Shown: positions 25,290 to 32,845 of the stretch, in pieces | How the letters are laid out: the number at the start of each line of letters is the position of its first letter | Position numbering within the stretch: position 1 is the stretch's first letter | From: Flavimaribacter sp039888615 | GTDB taxonomy: Bacteria; Pseudomonadota; Alphaproteobacteria; Rhizobiales; Rhizobiaceae | Assembly (NCBI GenBank): GCA_039888615.1 | Contig: JBDQQS010000015.1 | Strand: one strand, 5' to 3' | DNA: 64,000 bases | Made by a program: the position numbers and the translations under genes | The notes under the pieces: model-generated | What the model was told of the DNA's origin: nothing | What the model saw: only the letters and a program-made list of their open reading frames with translations | Databases searched by the model: none

Positions 25290-26312
25290 TCAGTTGTTGA
25301 ATCCGACCTTATCGACCAGTTCGGACGCGGTCTTGCGGTGGATTGCAATGTCTGCCAGCGGAAGCGTGTCTGGCTTGATGTCTCCAAACGACTTGACGAT
25401 GTCGGACGGCTCGACCCCTTCGGCGACCGGATATTCGAAAACCTGCTCGGCGTAGATCTTCTGGCCTTCCGGACTAGCCAGAAACTCCATGAGCTGGACC
25501 GCAGCGTCCTTGTTCGGAGCGTTCTTGGCGAGCGCCATGCCGGAAATATTGACGTGCGATCCGCGGTCTGCGGAGTTCGGAAAAAGCACCTTGATGGAAT
25601 CAGCCCACTCTTTCTGTTCCGGCTCCTTTTCGTTGGTCTTCATCAGACCGACATAGTAGGTGTTGCCGACGCCGAGATCGCATTCACCGGCATAGATGCC
25701 CTTCGCCTGGGCGCGGTCATTGCCGGTGGGTTTGCGCGCCAGATTTTCCTTGACGCCTTTCAGCCACGCCTCGGTTTCGGCTTCGCCATGATGCGCGATC
25801 ATCGAGGCGATCAGGCCGATATTGTAGATGTGCTGTCCACTGCGGATACAGATCTTGCCCTTCCACATCGGATCGGCGAGATCTTCATAGGTGATCGCGT
25901 CCTGCGCGACCCTGTCCTTCGAGGCATAGACCACGCGCCCACGCGTGGTTACCCCGAACCAGTGGCCGTCCGGGTCACGATACTGGGCCGGTATCGACGA
26001 ATTGACGTCATCGCTTTCGACAGCTTCGGTGACCCCTTCGTCCTTGGCGTTGCTCAGACGGCTGATGTCGACGGTCAAAATGACGTCGGCCGGAGAGTTT
26101 TCTCCTTCCGCCTTGATCCGCTCGACCAGCCCCTTGTCCAGAAACAGAACATTGGTCTCGATGCCTGTCTTCTCAGTGAAAGCGTCCAGCAGGGGCGCAA
26201 TCAGGTCCGGCTGGCGATAGGAGTAGATATTGACTTCATCTGCGAAGGCGACGCCCGCAGTGGCGACTGCAAAGGCTGCGCACAGCACCGTTTTGCTAAA
26301 CTTGTTTTTCAT
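25290..26312 (-). CDS. Ferric iron ABC transporter substrate-binding protein (FbpA/FutA type)
   Basis: A 340-residue periplasmic protein with signal peptide MKNKFSKTVLCAAFAVATAGVAFA. The mature part begins DEVNIYSYRQPDLIAPLLDAFTEKTGIETNVLF, and GNTYYVGLMK supplies the adjacent tyrosines that bind Fe3+ in this family. It would pass ferric iron to an FbpBC-like permease, but no permease gene is adjacent. ATG 26312 places the signal peptide first, with AGGGGAAA upstream. It is divergent from rirA, so iron regulation is expected; I saw no unambiguous RirA box. Confidence 0.93.
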   Translation of the reverse strand: MKNKFSKTVLCAAFAVATAGVAFADEVNIYSYRQPDLIAPLLDAFTEKTGIETNVLFLDKGLVERIKAEGENSPADVILTVDISRLSNAKDEGVTEAVESDDVNSSIPAQYRDPDGHWFGVTTRGRVVYASKDRVAQDAITYEDLADPMWKGKICIRSGQHIYNIGLIASMIAHHGEAETEAWLKGVKENLARKPTGNDRAQAKGIYAGECDLGVGNTYYVGLMKTNEKEPEQKEWADSIKVLFPNSADRGSHVNISGMALAKNAPNKDAAVQLMEFLASPEGQKIYAEQVFEYPVAEGVEPSDIVKSFGDIKPDTLPLADIAIHRKTASELVDKVGFNN

Positions 26313-26347
26313 GGCGTTTCCCCTCGATGGTTCTTTCACTTTAAAAC

Positions 26348-26376
26348 ATGATAGCGGGTGTCCATATTGACTGCAA
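26348..26376 (-). promoter_or_regulatory. Possible promoter of the iron-binding protein gene
   Basis: On the minus strand TTGCAG (26371-26376) and TATCAT (26348-26353) are separated by 17 bases, a weak -35 and a good -10 hexamer, about 36 bases before the start codon. Confidence 0.4.
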
Positions 26377-26473
26377 TAGAAACAAGATAATCACAATCAT
26401 GTTATTTCGACCCGGAACACCAAAAAACCGCACAGGGAGGATACCGCTATGCATTACTCGTTCGTCTTAAAAC

Positions 26474-26511
26474 TTGACACATGCAATCTAAATAAATAGA
26501 ATGATTCTAAA
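26474..26511 (+). promoter_or_regulatory. rirA promoter with an ICE-like (Irr) operator over the -10 element
   Basis: TTGACA (26474-26479) and TAGAAT (26497-26502) are separated by exactly 17 bases, a near-consensus sigma-70 promoter. The -10 forms the left arm of a perfect palindrome TAGAAT-G-ATTCTA (26497-26509), embedded in AATAGAATGATTCTAAA (26495-26511), which closely resembles the iron control element recognised by Irr in Hyphomicrobiales. This predicts that Irr represses rirA when iron is low. An AGGTGA ribosome site follows at 26519-26524. Confidence 0.78.
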
Positions 26512-26533
26512 TTAGAGACAGGTGAGCAATCCC

Positions 26534-26998
26534 ATGCGGGTGACCAAACAGACAAATTATGCAGTCCGGATACTGATGTATTGCGCTGCCAATCCGATGG
26601 AACTGAGCCGCGTGCCGGAGATTGCGAAAGCTTACGGCGTGTCGGAACTCTTCCTCTTCAAGATCCTCAAACCGCTGGTCAGGGCGAAGTTGATCGAAAC
26701 CGTCCGCGGCAGAAACGGCGGCATCAAGCTGGCGCGTCCGGCCGAGGAGATCACCCTCTTTGACGTGGTGCGTGAAACGGAAGACAGCTTCGCGATGGCC
26801 GATTGTTTCGAAAACGAGGACTCCGATTGTCCGCTGGTTGACAGTTGCGCCCTGAACTCGGCGTGGCGGGAAGCGCTCAACGCCTTTCTCATGTCTCTTT
26901 CGAAACACACGATCGCCGATCTTTCGGCTTCGCGTTTCGACATCATCGGACGGCTGGGCATTCCAACGGGAGAGCCCTTGGCCGCCGCGGCGCGCTGA
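26534..26998 (+). CDS. rirA: Iron-responsive Rrf2-family regulator RirA
   Basis: A 154-residue [Fe-S] regulator. The N-terminus MRVTKQTNYAVRILMYCAAN and the HTH with IAKAYGVSELFLFKILKPL are almost the rhizobial RirA sequence, and the three cluster cysteines fall at C91, C99 and C105, as in RirA. With a cluster bound it represses iron-uptake genes when iron is plentiful. ATG 26534 matches the family N-terminus; a GTG at 26522 would overlap the ribosome site AGGTGA. The divergent fbpA-type gene is a probable target. The ICE-like box in the promoter links it to Irr. Confidence 0.96.
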   Translation: MRVTKQTNYAVRILMYCAANPMELSRVPEIAKAYGVSELFLFKILKPLVRAKLIETVRGRNGGIKLARPAEEITLFDVVRETEDSFAMADCFENEDSDCPLVDSCALNSAWREALNAFLMSLSKHTIADLSASRFDIIGRLGIPTGEPLAAAAR

Positions 26999-27007
26999 CC
27001 CGGACTT

Positions 27008-27045
27008 CGCCCCTGCCCGCCATGGCGACGACAGGGGCGTTTTTT
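27008..27045 (+). terminator. Rho-independent terminator of rirA
   Basis: CGCCCCTG (27008-27015) pairs perfectly with CAGGGGCG (27032-27039), followed by six Ts (27040-27045), 10 bases after the rirA stop codon. Confidence 0.9.
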
Positions 27046-27061
27046 CGTCAGCAATTCCGGT

Positions 27062-27343
27062 TTAAAGAACCTGGCTGAGCTTCATTGCGACGCCCATGTC
27101 GCCCTCGATCTTGAGCTTGCCCTGCATGAAGGCCGCCGTCGCGTCGAGGTCTCCGGCGACGATTGATTCCAGGTCGTCGAGGCTCAGGCCTATCGTGCAA
27201 TCGGCTTCCTTGTCTTCCGTGGTGACCGTCTGGTTGTCGATGACGAGAACGCCATCGTCGCCGCAGTCGAATTTCACGACATTGCTGAAGGAACCCTGTT
27301 CCACGCGCGGCCGAATGGTCTCGGCGATATCGGAAATGCTCAT
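27062..27343 (-). CDS. SCP2 sterol-binding domain protein
   Basis: A 93-residue protein that is a single SCP2 domain: GVLVIDNQTVTTEDKEADCTIGLSLDDLESIVAGDLDATAAFMQGKLKIEGDMGVAMKLSQVL, with the canonical F-M-x-G-K-L-K-I-x-G-D motif. It binds lipids or acyl-CoA in a hydrophobic tunnel. ATG 27343 is preceded by GAGGAG. It is divergent from an acyl-CoA dehydrogenase gene, a fitting partner for lipid or acyl-CoA metabolism, though no direct link is proven. Confidence 0.92.
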   Translation of the reverse strand: MSISDIAETIRPRVEQGSFSNVVKFDCGDDGVLVIDNQTVTTEDKEADCTIGLSLDDLESIVAGDLDATAAFMQGKLKIEGDMGVAMKLSQVL

Positions 27344-27484
27344 TCGTCGTCTCCTCTGAGGTGATGTGTTGTCGGGCGGCATATAATCGTCATCGCGGTC
27401 CGGCGCCAAGTAGGCCGGCGAAAAATAATGACGTTGACGTAAAGGTAAATCAGTGGAATTCTCCTTTCGCCGGGAGGAAGGCCA

Positions 27485-28636
27485 ATGAAATTCACGGACG
27501 AGCACCGACAACTGGGCGCGACGGTCGCCCGGTTCGTCGAGACGGAGATCAATCCGCATGTCGACGCGTGGGAGGACGCGGAGCAGCTTCCCGCCCACGA
27601 GCTCTTCGGCAAGCTGGGTCAACTTGGGCTTCTCGGTGTTAAATACGACACCGCCTGCGGCGGCCTCGGGCTCGATTTTTCCTATTCCATGGTGATGGCC
27701 GAAGAACTCGGCGCAGTGCATTGCGGCGGCGTGCCGATGGCGATCGGCGTCCAGACGGATATGTGCACGCCGGCGCTCGACCGCTTCGGATCGGACGAGC
27801 TGAAGCAGGAGTGGCTGACGCCCTCCATCGCCGGCGAGCTGGTCGGCTGCATCGGCGTGTCGGAAGCCGGCGGCGGCTCGGACGTCGCGGCGCTGAGGAC
27901 AACGGCTGTTCCGGACGGCGACGACTATGTCGTCAACGGCTCGAAGATGTGGATCACCAACGGCATGCAGGCCGACTGGTGCTGCCTGCTCGCCAACACC
28001 GGCGAAGGCCCGGCGCACCGCAACAAGTCGCTGATCATCGTGCCGCTCGATTCGAAAGGCGTCACGCGACAGAAAATCCACAAGATCGGCATGCATTCAT
28101 CCGATACGGCCGAACTCTTCTTCGACGATGTGCGCGTGCCGAAGCGCAACCGCATCGGCCAGGAAGGCATGGGCTTCACCATGCAGATGCAGCAGTTCCA
28201 GGAGGAGCGCCTGTGGGTGGCGGCCTCCAGCCTGAAGTCGCTCGACCGGCTGATCGACGAAACCATCGCCTATGCGCGCGAGCGACGCGCCTTCGGCAAA
28301 TCAGTCCTCGACAACCAGGTCGTTCACTTCCGGCTGGCCGAACTGCGCACCGAGGTCGAGAGCCTGCGCGCGCTGACCTGGCGCGCCATCGAGGATTATG
28401 TCGACGGCAATGACGCCACGCGGCTCGCCTCCATGGCGAAACTGAAATGCGGCAGGCTCTATCGCGAAGTCGCCGACGCCTGCCTGCAATATTGGGGCGG
28501 CATGGGCTTCACCGCCGACAATCCGGTGAGCCGCGCCTATCGCGACGGCCGGCTTGGTTCCATCGGCGGCGGCGCGGACGAGATCATGCTCGGCATCATC
28601 TGCAAGCTCGAGGGAACGCTGCCGGCAGGCCGCTGA
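27485..28636 (+). CDS. Acyl-CoA dehydrogenase
   Basis: A 383-residue flavoprotein that oxidises an acyl-CoA to the 2-enoyl-CoA. Seen: CIGVSEAGGGSDVAALRTTA (flavin and substrate loop), MWITNGMQADWCCLLANT, KIGMHSSDTAELFFDDVRVPKRNRIGQEGMGF, ERRAFGKSVLDNQVVHFRLAEL and the C-terminal GSIGGGADEIMLGIICKLEG, which contains the position of the catalytic acid. Length is typical. Chain-length or branched-chain specificity cannot be assigned. The gene is preceded by GGGAGG, and its stop lies 8 bases from the convergent membrane-protein gene. Confidence 0.93.
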   Translation: MKFTDEHRQLGATVARFVETEINPHVDAWEDAEQLPAHELFGKLGQLGLLGVKYDTACGGLGLDFSYSMVMAEELGAVHCGGVPMAIGVQTDMCTPALDRFGSDELKQEWLTPSIAGELVGCIGVSEAGGGSDVAALRTTAVPDGDDYVVNGSKMWITNGMQADWCCLLANTGEGPAHRNKSLIIVPLDSKGVTRQKIHKIGMHSSDTAELFFDDVRVPKRNRIGQEGMGFTMQMQQFQEERLWVAASSLKSLDRLIDETIAYARERRAFGKSVLDNQVVHFRLAELRTEVESLRALTWRAIEDYVDGNDATRLASMAKLKCGRLYREVADACLQYWGGMGFTADNPVSRAYRDGRLGSIGGGADEIMLGIICKLEGTLPAGR

Positions 28637-28644
28637 ATCCCGGA

Positions 28645-29037
28645 TCAGGCGTTGGCCCGACCAGCCGGACTGTCCGCCGAGAACAGAATGAAGGCGAACA
28701 GCAACACGCCTATCAAGGTGATGATCGAGGAAACCGCGACGACCGGCTCCATCGCCGGATTGCCCGACAGGTACAGATAGAGCGCGATCGTCATGACGAC
28801 GACGCCGAAGGTGTAGATCGCGTACTGGACGCGCGCCATCATCCCTTCCGCCTTGCCAGGCGCCAGCGCAAAATAGATGCCAAAAATCGCCATCGTCACC
28901 CAGCCGAGCAGATTTGCGTGGGCGTGGGCGCCGATGACGTCATGATTGCCGGATATCGCCATTTTCAATCCCATGACGAGCCCGACGACAAGAAAGATGA
29001 TTGCAGTCTGGAAGTAGAGTGTTGCAAGTCTCGGCAT
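28645..29037 (-). CDS. Small heme-copper-oxidase-like membrane protein
   Basis: A 130-residue protein with four predicted membrane segments. The motif GAHAHANLLGWVTMAIFGIYF near residues 35-55 resembles the histidine-containing helix of heme-copper oxidase subunit I-like proteins (H-A-H-x-N-L-L-G-W), seen in several short stand-alone proteins of unknown function. It is far too short to be a complete oxidase subunit. ATG 29037 is preceded by AGGAGC; a longer frame starting at 29139 adds non-membrane sequence. Its role is unknown; heme binding through the histidines is possible. Confidence 0.72.
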   Translation of the reverse strand: MPRLATLYFQTAIIFLVVGLVMGLKMAISGNHDVIGAHAHANLLGWVTMAIFGIYFALAPGKAEGMMARVQYAIYTFGVVVMTIALYLYLSGNPAMEPVVAVSSIITLIGVLLFAFILFSADSPAGRANA

Positions 29038-29321
29038 GACGGGCTCCTGGCTGGTTGGTTCGAGATTCAGGCCATCTCCACCGCCTGACTTGGCGTTCCA
29101 CGGGAATTCACGAACGTCAGCCGGCCAGGACGGGAACAAGCACCGTTAGCGCTAATCCTGCTTCTGTCAAGCGGCGTGAGCCGGCTTGCAGGGACTGCGC
29201 GCTGGAAGCTGTTTTCGGGTGAACCGAACAATGAGATTGACATTCCTGCTCCTGGCGATCCCACAATCGCGAATACTGTTTGTGCATCGCCGCCGTTTGT
29301 GAAACCATTGCGGCCCACACG

Positions 29322-29409
29322 CATTTTCTGGTGGAGCAAATTTGAAATGTGGGTCCCGCAAGACGCGAACTCGTTTTCAAATGTCAAATTTGAAGCTCCA
29401 CTGAAAATG
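29322..29409. repeat. Imperfect long inverted repeat A upstream of the transglutaminase operon
   Basis: The arms pair as CATTTTC/GAAAATG (29322-29328 with 29403-29409), GTGGAGC/GCTCCAC (29331-29337 with 29395-29401) and AAATTTGA/TCAAATTT (29338-29345 with 29384-29391), separated by small bulges, with a 38-base centre. It lies in the 465-base gap 29038-29502, which has no gene that I can support. A small palindrome TTAGCGCTAA (29146-29155) lies further upstream. Confidence 0.75.
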
Positions 29410-29421
29410 TAATCCAGCTAT

Positions 29422-29490
29422 TGGTCCTGAAGATTCCGACATTTGCTCCAGGACGAGTCGCATCGAGACGCAAATGTCGGAATCGGACCA
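29422..29490. repeat. Long inverted repeat B immediately before the transglutaminase operon
   Basis: TGGTCC (29422-29427) pairs with GGACCA (29485-29490), and GATTCCGACATTTGC (29432-29446) with GCAAATGTCGGAATC (29470-29484): 21 paired bases with one 4-base bulge (29428-29431) and a 23-base centre. It ends 12 bases before the first start codon (29503), so in mRNA it would form a large stem in the leader, or it could be a dispersed palindromic element. Confidence 0.85.
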
Positions 29491-29502
29491 CTAGTAGTCG
29501 AC

Positions 29503-32500
29503 ATGTCAATCAAAGCCTCAATCTATCATCTCACCCACTACCGCTATGACCGTCCGGTGACGCTTGGCCCGCAGATAATCCGTCTGCGCCCGGCGCCGCA
29601 CAGCCGAACGCGGGTCATCTCGCATTCGCTGAAGGTCGCGCCGACGAAGCACTTTGTAAATCACCAGCAGGATCCGTACGGCAACTGGATGGCGCGGTTC
29701 GTGTTTCCCGAACCGGTCAGGGAATTCAAGATCGAGGTTGATCTGGTCGCCGACATGACGGTCTACAATCCGTTCGATTTCTTCGTCGAGGAAAGCTCCC
29801 AGGAATGGCCCTTCGACTACAGCGAGGACCTGTCTCCGGATCTCGTGATCTATCGCACGCCCGAACCGGTCGGACCGCTTCTGGGCGACTACATGCAATC
29901 GATCGACCGCTCGATCGATCGCACAGTCGATTTCATCGTCAATCTCAATGCGCAACTCGCAGGCGACATCGGCTACGTCATCCGCATGGAGCCCGGCGTC
30001 CAGACTCCTGAAGAAACCCTGGAGCGGAAAACCGGCTCTTGCCGCGACACGAGTTGGCTGCTCGTCCAGATATTGCGCAATCTCGGATTTGCGGCGCGGT
30101 TCGTGTCGGGCTACCTCATCCAGCTCAAACCGGATCTGGTGTCGCTCGACGGGCCGGCGGGAACCGACCATGACTTTACCGACCTGCACGCCTGGACCGA
30201 GGTCTATATTCCCGGCGCCGGCTGGATCGGCCTCGACCCGACCTCCGGACTTCTGACCGGCGAGAGCCACATACCGCTGGCCGCCACCCCGCACTATCGC
30301 AACGCCGCGCCGATATCCGGCATGGCGAGCGCCGCCGATGTCGATTTCGACTTCGATATGCAGATCAGGCGCACGGCCGAACATCCGCGCATCACCAAGC
30401 CGTTTTCGGAAGAAGCCTGGGCGGATCTCGACCGGCTTGGGCATGAAGTCGACCAGTCGCTCGCCGCCGGCGACGTGCGGTTGACCATGGGCGGCGAGCC
30501 GACCTTCGTCTCGATCGACGATTTCGAAGCCGACGAATGGAACACGGAAGCCGTCGGACCGACCAAGCGCGAATTCGCCGACAAGCTCATACGCCGCCTG
30601 CGCGACCGTTTCGCGCCCGGCGGTTTCCTGCATTATGGCCAGGGCAAATGGTATCCCGGGGAAACCCTGCCCCGCTGGACCTTCTCGCTCTACTGGCGCA
30701 AGGACGACACGCCGATCTGGTCCGACGAAACGCTGATCGCCGCCGAGTCATCTGAAACGAAGGCGACGCCGGCGCAGGCGGAAATCCTGTTGAAGACCAT
30801 CGCGGACGAGCTCGGCGTCGACAACAGCTTCGTTGACGCGGCCTTCGAGGATCCGGCGGAGTGGATCGTCAAGGAAGGCAATTTGCCGGAAAACGTGACG
30901 CCCGAGAACTCTAAGCTGAAGGATCCGGAAGAACGCTATCGCATCGCGCGGGTATTCGGGCGGGGTCTCACCGAGCCTTCCGGTTACGTCCTTCCGATCC
31001 AGCGCTGGCAGGCCAAGGCCGGGGAGCCGCGCTGGCAGACCGAAAAATGGAAGACCCGCCGCGGTCATCTTTATCTGGTGCCGGGCGACAGTCCCGTCGG
31101 CTACCGGCTGCCGCTTGGAACGCTGCCCTACATTCCGCCGGCGCAGTTTCCCTACATCAATCCCGCCGACCCGACCGAAGAGCGCGGGCCGCTGCCCGAT
31201 TTCTCGACACAGGACGGCGTCGCCGCCAATCAGGGCGCGCGTGGCCAGCCCATGGCCTCCTTCAACGCGATTGAACCGGGTCAGCAGATCGTCGAACAGC
31301 ATATCGGCGATCTGGATGGCGCCGTGCGTACGGCCATGTCGGTGGAACCGCGCGACGGACGGCTCTGCGTGTTCATGCCGCCGGTGGAAAAGGTCGACGA
31401 CTACCTGGAACTCGTGGCGGCGGCGGAAGCCGCAGCCCGCAAGATCGGCATGCCCGTTCATATCGAAGGCTACGCGCCGCCCGGCGATCCGCGCATGAAC
31501 GTCATTCGCGTCGCGCCCGATCCGGGCGTGATTGAAGTCAACATTCACCCGGCCGAGAGCTGGAGCGAGTGCGTTTCGATTACAGAAGCCATCTATGAGG
31601 AAGCGCGGCAAACGCGCCTCGGGGCGGACAAGTACATGATCGACGGCAAGCACACCGGCACCGGGGGCGGCAATCACGTCGTCGTCGGCGGCGGCAAGCC
31701 GATTGACAGCCCTTTCCTGAGGCGTCCCGATCTTCTCAAGAGCCTGATTTTGCAATGGCAGCGCCACCCGAGCCTTTCCTATCTTTTTTCCGGTCTGTTC
31801 ATCGGCCCGACGAGCCAGGCGCCCCGGATCGACGAGGCGCGCCACGACAGCCTCTACGAACTGGAGATCGCGCTTGCACAGATACCGGCGCCCGGCGAAG
31901 GCGCGGCGCCGCTTCCCTGGCTGGTCGACCGGTTGCTGCGCAACATCATGGTCGATGTGACCGGAAACACCCATCGCGCCGAAATCTGCATCGACAAGCT
32001 TTACTCCCCGGACGGGCCGACCGGACGGTTGGGCCTTGTCGAGTTCCGCGGTTTCGAGATGCCGCCGGATGCGCGCATGAGCCTGGCCCAGCAGGTGCTG
32101 ATACGCGCTCTGATCGCGCGCCTGTGGCACAGCCCGATAGGCGGAAAGCTGACGAGATGGGGCACAGTGCTGCATGATCGCTTCATGCTGCCGCATTTCG
32201 TCTGGGAGGATTTTCTGGACGTGCTGAGGGATCTGGACGAACACGGTTTCCGCTTCCGGCCGGAATGGTACGAGGCGCAGGCCGAATTCCGTTTCCCCTT
32301 CTGCGGCGAGGTCGAATATGAGGGCGTGCATCTGGAATTGCGGCAGGCGCTTGAGCCCTGGCACGTTCTGGGGGAGACCGGAGCGATCGGCGGCACCGTG
32401 CGCTATACCGACAGTTCGGTGGAGCGTCTTCAAGTCAAGCTGACGACGACGGATCCCGACCGCTATATCGTCGCCTGCAACAGGCGGACGGTGCCATTGA

Positions 32501-32841
32501 GCAAGACGGGCGCGGGCGGCGTGGCCGTGGGCGGCGTCCGCTACAAGGCCTGGCAGCCGGCCATGTCCCTGCATCCGGTGCTGCCCGTCAATGCGCCGCT
32601 GACATTCGACATCTTCGACAGCTGGACGGGGCGGGCGCTCGGTGGTTGCGTCTATCACGTGGCGCATCCGGGCGGCCGCAATTACGAGACGTTTCCGGTC
32701 AACGGCAACGAGGCCGACGCGCGCCGTCTTGCGCGTTTCGAGGCGCTCGGCCATACTCCGGGCGCCTATGCGCCGCAGCCGGAGACGCCGCATGGAGAGT
32801 TTCCTCTGACACTCGACCTCCGGCGGTCACCCGGATTCTGA
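29503..32841 (+). CDS. Transglutaminase-like protease fused to DUF2126 (putative amidoligase)
   Basis: A 1,112-residue cytoplasmic protein. The N-terminal part (about 1-290) is a bacterial transglutaminase-like domain (SIYHLTHYRYDRPVTLGPQIIRLRPAP) with an intact triad: Cys180 in KTGSCRDTSWLL, His229 in DLHAWTEVY and Asp245 in GLDPTSG. From about 300 to the end is DUF2126, predicted by comparative genomics to be an amidoligase related to glutamine synthetase; visible blocks include LTMGGEPTFVSIDDFEADEWN, GQGKWYPGETLPRW, DGKHTGTGGGNHVVVGG and LVEFRGFEMPPDARMSLAQQ. ATG 29503 is used; an in-frame ATG at 29443 lies inside inverted repeat B. It heads a tight three-gene operon (gaps of 4 and 3 bases). 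The substrate is unknown. Confidence 0.92.
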   Translation: MSIKASIYHLTHYRYDRPVTLGPQIIRLRPAPHSRTRVISHSLKVAPTKHFVNHQQDPYGNWMARFVFPEPVREFKIEVDLVADMTVYNPFDFFVEESSQEWPFDYSEDLSPDLVIYRTPEPVGPLLGDYMQSIDRSIDRTVDFIVNLNAQLAGDIGYVIRMEPGVQTPEETLERKTGSCRDTSWLLVQILRNLGFAARFVSGYLIQLKPDLVSLDGPAGTDHDFTDLHAWTEVYIPGAGWIGLDPTSGLLTGESHIPLAATPHYRNAAPISGMASAADVDFDFDMQIRRTAEHPRITKPFSEEAWADLDRLGHEVDQSLAAGDVRLTMGGEPTFVSIDDFEADEWNTEAVGPTKREFADKLIRRLRDRFAPGGFLHYGQGKWYPGETLPRWTFSLYWRKDDTPIWSDETLIAAESSETKATPAQAEILLKTIADELGVDNSFVDAAFEDPAEWIVKEGNLPENVTPENSKLKDPEERYRIARVFGRGLTEPSGYVLPIQRWQAKAGEPRWQTEKWKTRRGHLYLVPGDSPVGYRLPLGTLPYIPPAQFPYINPADPTEERGPLPDFSTQDGVAANQGARGQPMASFNAIEPGQQIVEQHIGDLDGAVRTAMSVEPRDGRLCVFMPPVEKVDDYLELVAAAEAAARKIGMPVHIEGYAPPGDPRMNVIRVAPDPGVIEVNIHPAESWSECVSITEAIYEEARQTRLGADKYMIDGKHTGTGGGNHVVVGGGKPIDSPFLRRPDLLKSLILQWQRHPSLSYLFSGLFIGPTSQAPRIDEARHDSLYELEIALAQIPAPGEGAAPLPWLVDRLLRNIMVDVTGNTHRAEICIDKLYSPDGPTGRLGLVEFRGFEMPPDARMSLAQQVLIRALIARLWHSPIGGKLTRWGTVLHDRFMLPHFVWEDFLDVLRDLDEHGFRFRPEWYEAQAEFRFPFCGEVEYEGVHLELRQALEPWHVLGETGAIGGTVRYTDSSVERLQVKLTTTDPDRYIVACNRRTVPLSKTGAGGVAVGGVRYKAWQPAMSLHPVLPVNAPLTFDIFDSWTGRALGGCVYHVAHPGGRNYETFPVNGNEADARRLARFEALGHTPGAYAPQPETPHGEFPLTLDLRRSPGF

Positions 32842-32845
32842 TCTC

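Noticed and set aside
26313..26473. A RirA (IRO) box, TGA-N9-TCA, upstream of the iron-binding protein gene
   Set aside because: The best match (TGATAGCGGGTGTCC at 26349-26363) deviates in the last base, so regulation by RirA is likely from context but not shown by the sequence.
30748..32793. A 681-codon minus-strand reading frame inside the transglutaminase-DUF2126 gene
   Set aside because: Shadow of the GC-rich coding strand; it has no domain pattern, whereas the plus-strand protein has clear motifs throughout.
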